NCBI GenBank assembly: GCA_000708835.1
Contig: DF237021.1
Location: forward strand, 124,001-188,000
DNA: 64,000 nucleotides
Direction of reading: 5' to 3'
Source of the DNA: Klebsormidium nitens
Taxonomy: Eukaryota > Streptophyta > Klebsormidiophyceae > Klebsormidiales > Klebsormidiaceae
The notes under the pieces were generated by a model. That model was not told the DNA's origin. It searched no databases and worked only from the letters and a program-made list of their open reading frames with translations. This document shows, one piece after another, positions 59,005 to 64,000 of the stretch (the stretch's first letter is position 1; every line of letters starts with the position of its first letter). Position numbers and translations under genes: made by a program.

Positions 59005-60706
59005 AGCGCACGGGGGCTTTCCATAATTGACTGAGGTTCAGCTAACCCCAAATGCTTTGCTGGGGGACGTTTTGCACGGAGGCTGGTCGATGACGAGACA
59101 ATGAGCGGTCACACAGTCTGTAGTGAGTAAAGGAAGTTGTCAGGATGTTCGGTTGTCCCCGCAGTAAGAACGAACGTAGAGACAGGTTCAGCTCACCGGC
59201 CAACCACTGTGAAGGCAGGCATGCCAGCCTGCTGCATAAGTTGTTGAGACTCGTCCGGCCTTAATTTTGCAATCACGATGAGCGCTTGTCGTTTTTCGGC
59301 TTCATTGACTCGGGTCGTTTAGCTTTAGACATCCATGCCTAAGGGCGCTGACCCGCGTCATTGCTAGCCATCCGGGCGCCGCCTGGGTGGCATAGGCTCT
59401 CTAGAGACGCCCGTTCCGGACTCAGAGGTCAGGGCCCGCAGTATCTTATATATTGCAGGCTAGGCGGCCTGCCAGGAATGCCCCTTTCTCCTGGACAGAG
59501 CTCCACGGCGTCGGTCATGCTGGCCTAACCTCAATACGAATGGCAGAGCCGGAAGCATTCTCACCACTTGCGGTCCTCAAGATAGCAAGAATGATTCCGT
59601 CTGAAGGACAAGTCAGACACTTGTTCCGTCTTCCATGCTTATCATTATAATGTATTGTCCGAGTCAATCGATTTACGGTATTTGCGTATAATAAATCGTC
59701 CATATCGACCTTAATGACGAAATTTGGCATGGAGGATCGATTGCGCGGATGACGGTTCTTGACATTCTGAAATTCCTAAAGGTTTATACGGGATACTACG
59801 TACTGCATGTAGCATATCTGAGGGCCCCCACCGCGTGGCATACTTTCACAACCACGCGTCGAGTGCAGCCTTAGTTTATAATATTACACACATGGTCGGA
59901 GATAACGGCTATAGCTATACTGCGCCTCGAGTAATGATATATAGCTAGTTCGAACATGTGCATACATGCCATATCGATATCATGCAGACTCGATCATGTA
60001 CCACGGTTTATATCGGTACGTTGCAAAGGTCGCATTTGTTGAAGCTGGCGTGCAACCATGCACATGATGCATGCCACATTATGATGCATCATTCCCATAT
60101 AAACGAGCTAGTACAGCTTCGGAGCATCCCAGGGCTTGGAACGAACAGTACATGAAGGACAGCGACTGAGCCTGCTTAGTATAGCCTATCATAGTATGGC
60201 TTAGCGGCCTTCTGCATTGATCATTGCCTGACTCGTTGTCAAACAATTTGCAGGCGCCATCTTTCTAGGGTCATTTGTGCTCACCTGAGTGCCCGCTACT
60301 TCAAAGCTTCCCAGGCCCGTCATTCATACTCCAGATGAAGAGGTGAGCTGACTGCAATAATGATGCTCAGTAGTACCTTGTGACGAAGCAACACGTGCAA
60401 ACTAGCTCGATCATAAGCTGACTACGTGCCAACACTTGCAGACGTTTGCAAGCTCGTCGAACACTGGTTCAACGAAAGGTCTATCAGAAACAAAAGGCAA
60501 GCTCTTTATTTGGCCAGAATCAAGCACAGGTCTACTCGTAGCAACCTCTTTGTCTCTGGTGCTAATCCAGGCCCCGTCGAAGCGGCCTCCCATAAATGGA
60601 TAATCCTGGCTGCTACACTCCCGCAAAGCTAGACAAGCTGCAATCGAACGTTCCCTATTGTTTTGACATCCTAAGGACCTGCTATGGATTCTGTTGAAGG
60701 TCTATG
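59005..60706. other. Convergent spacer between LCAA and TGD2
   Basis: 1.7 kb without a recognisable gene. From 59790 to 60130 it is very rich in CATG, TGCATG and TATATA-type motifs. Confidence 0.5.
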
Positions 60707-63660
60707 TCAATCCTCCACAAGCCTGCCAAGGGTCTCGATAACCTGTTTCAAGTTGTACTTAGTCACCGGATCGCCCAGGAAGCCACTCAGATCCTGGCTG
60801 ATGGTCTGCAAAGCCGGAAAGGAGTCGAGGGCTTCAGTCACGCGAACCGTCACTCCTGGCTCAAGTGACTCAGGTACTTGTAACAGCTACGTCCTAAGTA
60901 GCCAGGTTTGCTTTATTACGATTTACCGTATCAGCAATGAGTTTTAATCGGGAAGTGATGACCTTGTGGCCGACTTCGGCCCAGTCTGTTGTGCCTGATA
61001 CACGACCTGCGAACGAACCTTCTGAGAAGATTGCTAACGATCTGGGTCTCTAGGACGATTGCAGTTATTGAAGGCAAGAGCCTCACCTCGATGTTCTTCA
61101 GCGTGCCTGTCAAGTCCTTGACCGAGTCTCTTAGGTGCGCAAGGTTGCCGTCTGTCAGCACCGCGTTGTTCATTCTCCTAAACAAAGAAAGCAAGTGGAG
61201 CGTGTTGGATCAGCGAGTACCCCAATCAGATCTGAAGAAACAGCTGACGTAATCCCCTCTCACGAGATTACCACTCGCACCTATTGGTACCAAAAGGTCG
61301 CTCCCTTCTGACACGTAAATCAAAGATGATCATTCAATTGTACTCATCACAAGTTTTTCGAGCTGATTTTCTTGACGAAATAGCAAAGCACGATTCGCGC
61401 GGTTGTGTTGCATTCGGATCAGAACCTGAGGGAAGAATCTCAAGTACCTGAAAGTGAGACTTCTGGAAAATGAACTGCGAGGTCAGCAGACTTCAAGCAG
61501 ATGCCAGACGACATACTGACCCCAAATTGAAAGTGCCACGTGGCAAGTTGGTAGCGCCAGCAATCTGACGACTCGGAGGCAGACTCTAACTTGTAGCCTT
61601 CTCCTTTGCAGATTTCGAATCCCTCCCAATCATGATAGTTCTAAGAAGTCACTCTTCTTTGCTCTTTGTGGTGAATCTAAGAAGCACCGGGCCAGCTGCA
61701 GAGAATAATCTGTAGTCACGTTTTTGAAAGAACAAAAGTCGTTCAGGGTGTGATGTTATGACAAACAAGTCTCCCAACCAGGCCCCTGATATCTCTCCTC
61801 TGAGTAACGCGCAACTGGCCCTCACCTGATGTCTTGGGACAACGATGTCGCGACCACCATCAGGTTCTGCAGCGCAGTCACCGACTTGCCCTCTCGCACC
61901 TCTTTCAGGAGGGGCCCAACGTCCTCCGCCATTTTGTCAACCTGCGCCCCAATGTGCAGGCAGACTCTTAGAATTAGCAAAGTTTGGGGCCGCTGAGGAG
62001 ATCAGGATACAGAAATGGGGCAAAGTGTCTGCACAACCTTGCCTGCCTGCCAGGCGATCACAGCGCGAACCTAAGACACAGGTACAATGTACCAGAATGG
62101 AGCGGCAGACACTGGATCTATACATTGTTGCGCTGTACTTTCAGCGTGACGAACTCAAACCAGCTGAATAAGCGGTCATTGAATCCCATGTTACGAAGCA
62201 TAAAGTTCTGTTGCAATTGCAACAGGATCGCAAGCACACCCGCAAAGAGGCGCTGCAAATTGCCAGATCATGATGCGTTTGCACCCGCCTCGTATGGACT
62301 ACTATGCAGCGTGCGCGCTGTCGTTATCACCAGCCTGGCTTCTCGTTGACACCAAGAATGCGGACCCTAGCTTCAATGAGGCTGATTAGAAGCTCCTCAG
62401 CGGACAAACAAAGTCCTAGGATCTTGCGGCAACATCTCCTGCTGTGTCCGAGTCACGGCAACATCCCGGAATGCGTGACCTCTCTCCTACCTTAAGTGCA
62501 GCCAAGGTTCCTTCAATTGCCGTGTAGAAAACCATGCTAATCAATCTCAGGCATTCTTTAACTTGCTTCAAATGCATTGCAATTTCCTCCCTCTCCTTCC
62601 TGTTCTGGAGGAGACAAATGAAGCAGCTGCAACAAAATAAACAGAAAGTGAGAGTCTTGTTTACCTGCAGTAAAAGGGGCCTCGTATCTGCAAGCGCCTG
62701 CTTCACCGCGGCCGCCGTCTCAAACATTTTGTCAATCCCCTGCGCGTCCATCTGCTTTGCAATCTTCGTGCAGACCCCCACGAGCTCGTCCAGACTCACG
62801 CCCTGCTCGCCCTTGATCTTATGCCGGTCGCACACGATCAGCCCCTCCTCATCGCACCCCGCGTCGAGCGGCCCGTACTTTGGCGCGGGGATCGGATGCC
62901 GCGGCGTGATGTCAATCAGCGTCTCGCTGATCAGACCGCTTTGATTCACTTCTACCAGCGCATTGCGAGGAATGACGACCGCCTGGTCTTGCAACTCGAC
63001 AACCACGTCAATTGCCGCCAGCGACGGCTTCACCTTTACGGCCTGACCGACGTCCACCCCCCGGATCCTCACAGGAGTCCCAACCGTGATCCCGCACGCT
63101 TGTTGAAACTCAACCACCGCCGTGTACTTGTGCGAGCGTGAGCGGACTTGCTGGCCTTTTATCCACGCAAAGACAAGCATGAGCAAACCCGCCCCGACCA
63201 TGATGAAGAGGCCGACGCCGCCCTCCCACATGCTGCGCCGGCCGTAGCCAAAGTTGCGCAGCGGCTGCGTCAGCTGCATCCATATTGCTTTAGGCAGGTT
63301 CACGACCGTGGGCCGCTTTTGCTCCGCAGGGGGCGGTTTTTCGGCCTCGTATGCAGCAACCAATCTGTACCGGGCATTGTGAGGGGGGGCTATGCGCTTT
63401 TGCTGACGGAGGGACGGCAATCCAAGACAAAGACTGTGTGAGCTGCTGAGCACAGGCGGGCCTGCATGCAGGAATGCAGGGTTATTGGGGAGCGCTTGAG
63501 GGGGCTTGAGGCAACTAGGCGCAAGACTGCGCCGGGAGCGAATGGGGATTGCAGGGAATGAACAGGCTGCTATATGGTGTGGTCTAAGTGCACAACTGGA
63601 TGAGAATGCGCCCGGATTGGCCTGCGGCACTCCCAAAGGACTGCGGAGCAATGCAGCCAT
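60707..63660 (-). CDS. TGD2: TGD2-like MCE-domain lipid-binding protein of the plastid envelope
   Basis: Exons 63660-62665, 61941-61826, 61177-61087 and 60805-60707, all in phase; 433 residues. TGD2 is the phosphatidic-acid-binding subunit of the TGD1-2-3 ABC transporter that brings ER lipid into the plastid. Residues 1-130 are a Ser/Pro/Ala-rich transit region. One membrane segment is present (VGLFIMVGAGLLMLVFAWI). The MCE domain follows: YTAVVEFQQACGITVGTPVR, IRGVDVGQAVKV, VIPRNALVEVNQSGLISETL, DITPR. The C-terminal helices are MAEDVGPLLKEVREGK, NLAHLRDSVKDLTGTLKNIE and DLSGFLGDP, then a Leu-rich end. Intron 1 contains an open 114-nt candidate exon at 62604-62491. Confidence 0.92.
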
Positions 63661-64000
63661 CTTTTCAGCTGGAAACAAGATCCGACTTGCTAAGGCATCG
63701 CTGTCGCTCGTTGCAGAAACCAGGAATGAGCGGCCAGTCTAAGATCAATCCCAAACATAAAAGGCAAGAGACTACTCCGATGGCTGCTGCGTTATCCTAG
63801 AGCAGGATACTACGGTAGACCTTGTGCGAGGAAGAGCGTGCTTGGCGCCCCAGGTTGAAGAGTTTGGGCCGTGTCTGCAATGCACTCCTGCAGCTCACCG
63901 CTAGGCCACCATTGCTCTGCCCTTCGTACCTAACTTGTATGCATAGTGTGAATGGACCTCTCATGAATGCTGACTGTACCATCGCTCTGCAGAGGATGCC
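63661..64000. other. Region upstream of TGD2
   Basis: Probable TGD2 5' UTR and promoter; nothing else recognised before the window ends. Confidence 0.45.

Noticed and set aside
62416-62490. Continuation of the TGD2 intron frame past 62490
   Set aside because: A GTAGGA donor precedes it and the conserved TGD2 helices are encoded further on by phase-matched exons.
1-64000. CRISPR arrays, bacterial operons, prophage or viral insertions
   Set aside because: Nothing of the kind is visible; the repeats found are exon-edge copies, microsatellites and one foldback element.

Overview
The window is nuclear DNA of a green-lineage eukaryote, most likely a streptophyte (charophyte) alga of the Klebsormidium type. 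All but possibly one of the protein genes are intron-rich, with GT-AG introns of about 0.1-2.2 kb. The set is plant-like: PYRR with a NADAR tail, an ankyrin/VIK kinase, plant-type cytosolic GPDH, TGD2, LCAA/Ycf54 and a four-ACT ACR protein. An ATP:cob(I)alamin adenosyltransferase is also present, which fits an alga better than a flowering plant. The species is inference. I rebuilt exons by hand from splice sites and checked that the reading phase is continuous across each junction used; end exons flagged in the entries are less certain.

Layout (coding spans): methyl-CpG-binding-domain protein (-, 1-3399, 3' end outside the window); PYRR riboflavin reductase (+, 4412-10431); MMAB (-, 11735-12862); ankyrin/Raf-like kinase of VIK type (+, 14118-19879); PFC1/KsgA rRNA dimethylase (-, 21071-24170); U6 snRNA with a pol III promoter (+, 24441-24542); a 293-base N gap (24915-25207); carbamoyl-phosphate synthase small chain (-, 25785-31323, first exon not found); hydroxyphenylpyruvate/hydroxypyruvate reductase (+, 32835-36351); F-box/LRR-like protein (+, about 37461-38765, start unresolved); NAD-dependent glycerol-3-phosphate dehydrogenase (-, 40130-46553); ACR four-ACT protein (+, 47641-50996); ISU Fe-S scaffold (-, 52513-54085); LCAA/Ycf54 (+, 54862-59004); TGD2 (-, 60707-63660).

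The genes are ordinary housekeeping genes. Several serve the plastid (PFC1, CarA, LCAA, TGD2, PYRR) and two the mitochondrion (MMAB, ISU). They do not form one pathway. Strands alternate almost perfectly, so the window is a row of divergent pairs sharing 0.3-1.5 kb promoter spacers. The convergent spacers between pairs are unusually rich in CATG/TGCA palindromes and TATATA.

The most unusual signal lies inside the introns. In four genes, six exons are accompanied by tandem, decaying copies of their own edge. In five of these the copies repeat the 3' splice site plus the first 30-100 bases of the exon, spaced about 95-210 bp apart; one exon also has a copy of its 3' edge. Most are broken by stops, indels or loss of AG. 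The one in LCAA is only 48 bp away, in frame, with an intact AG. This looks like a continuing process of intron growth by exon-edge duplication that also makes decoy and alternative acceptors.
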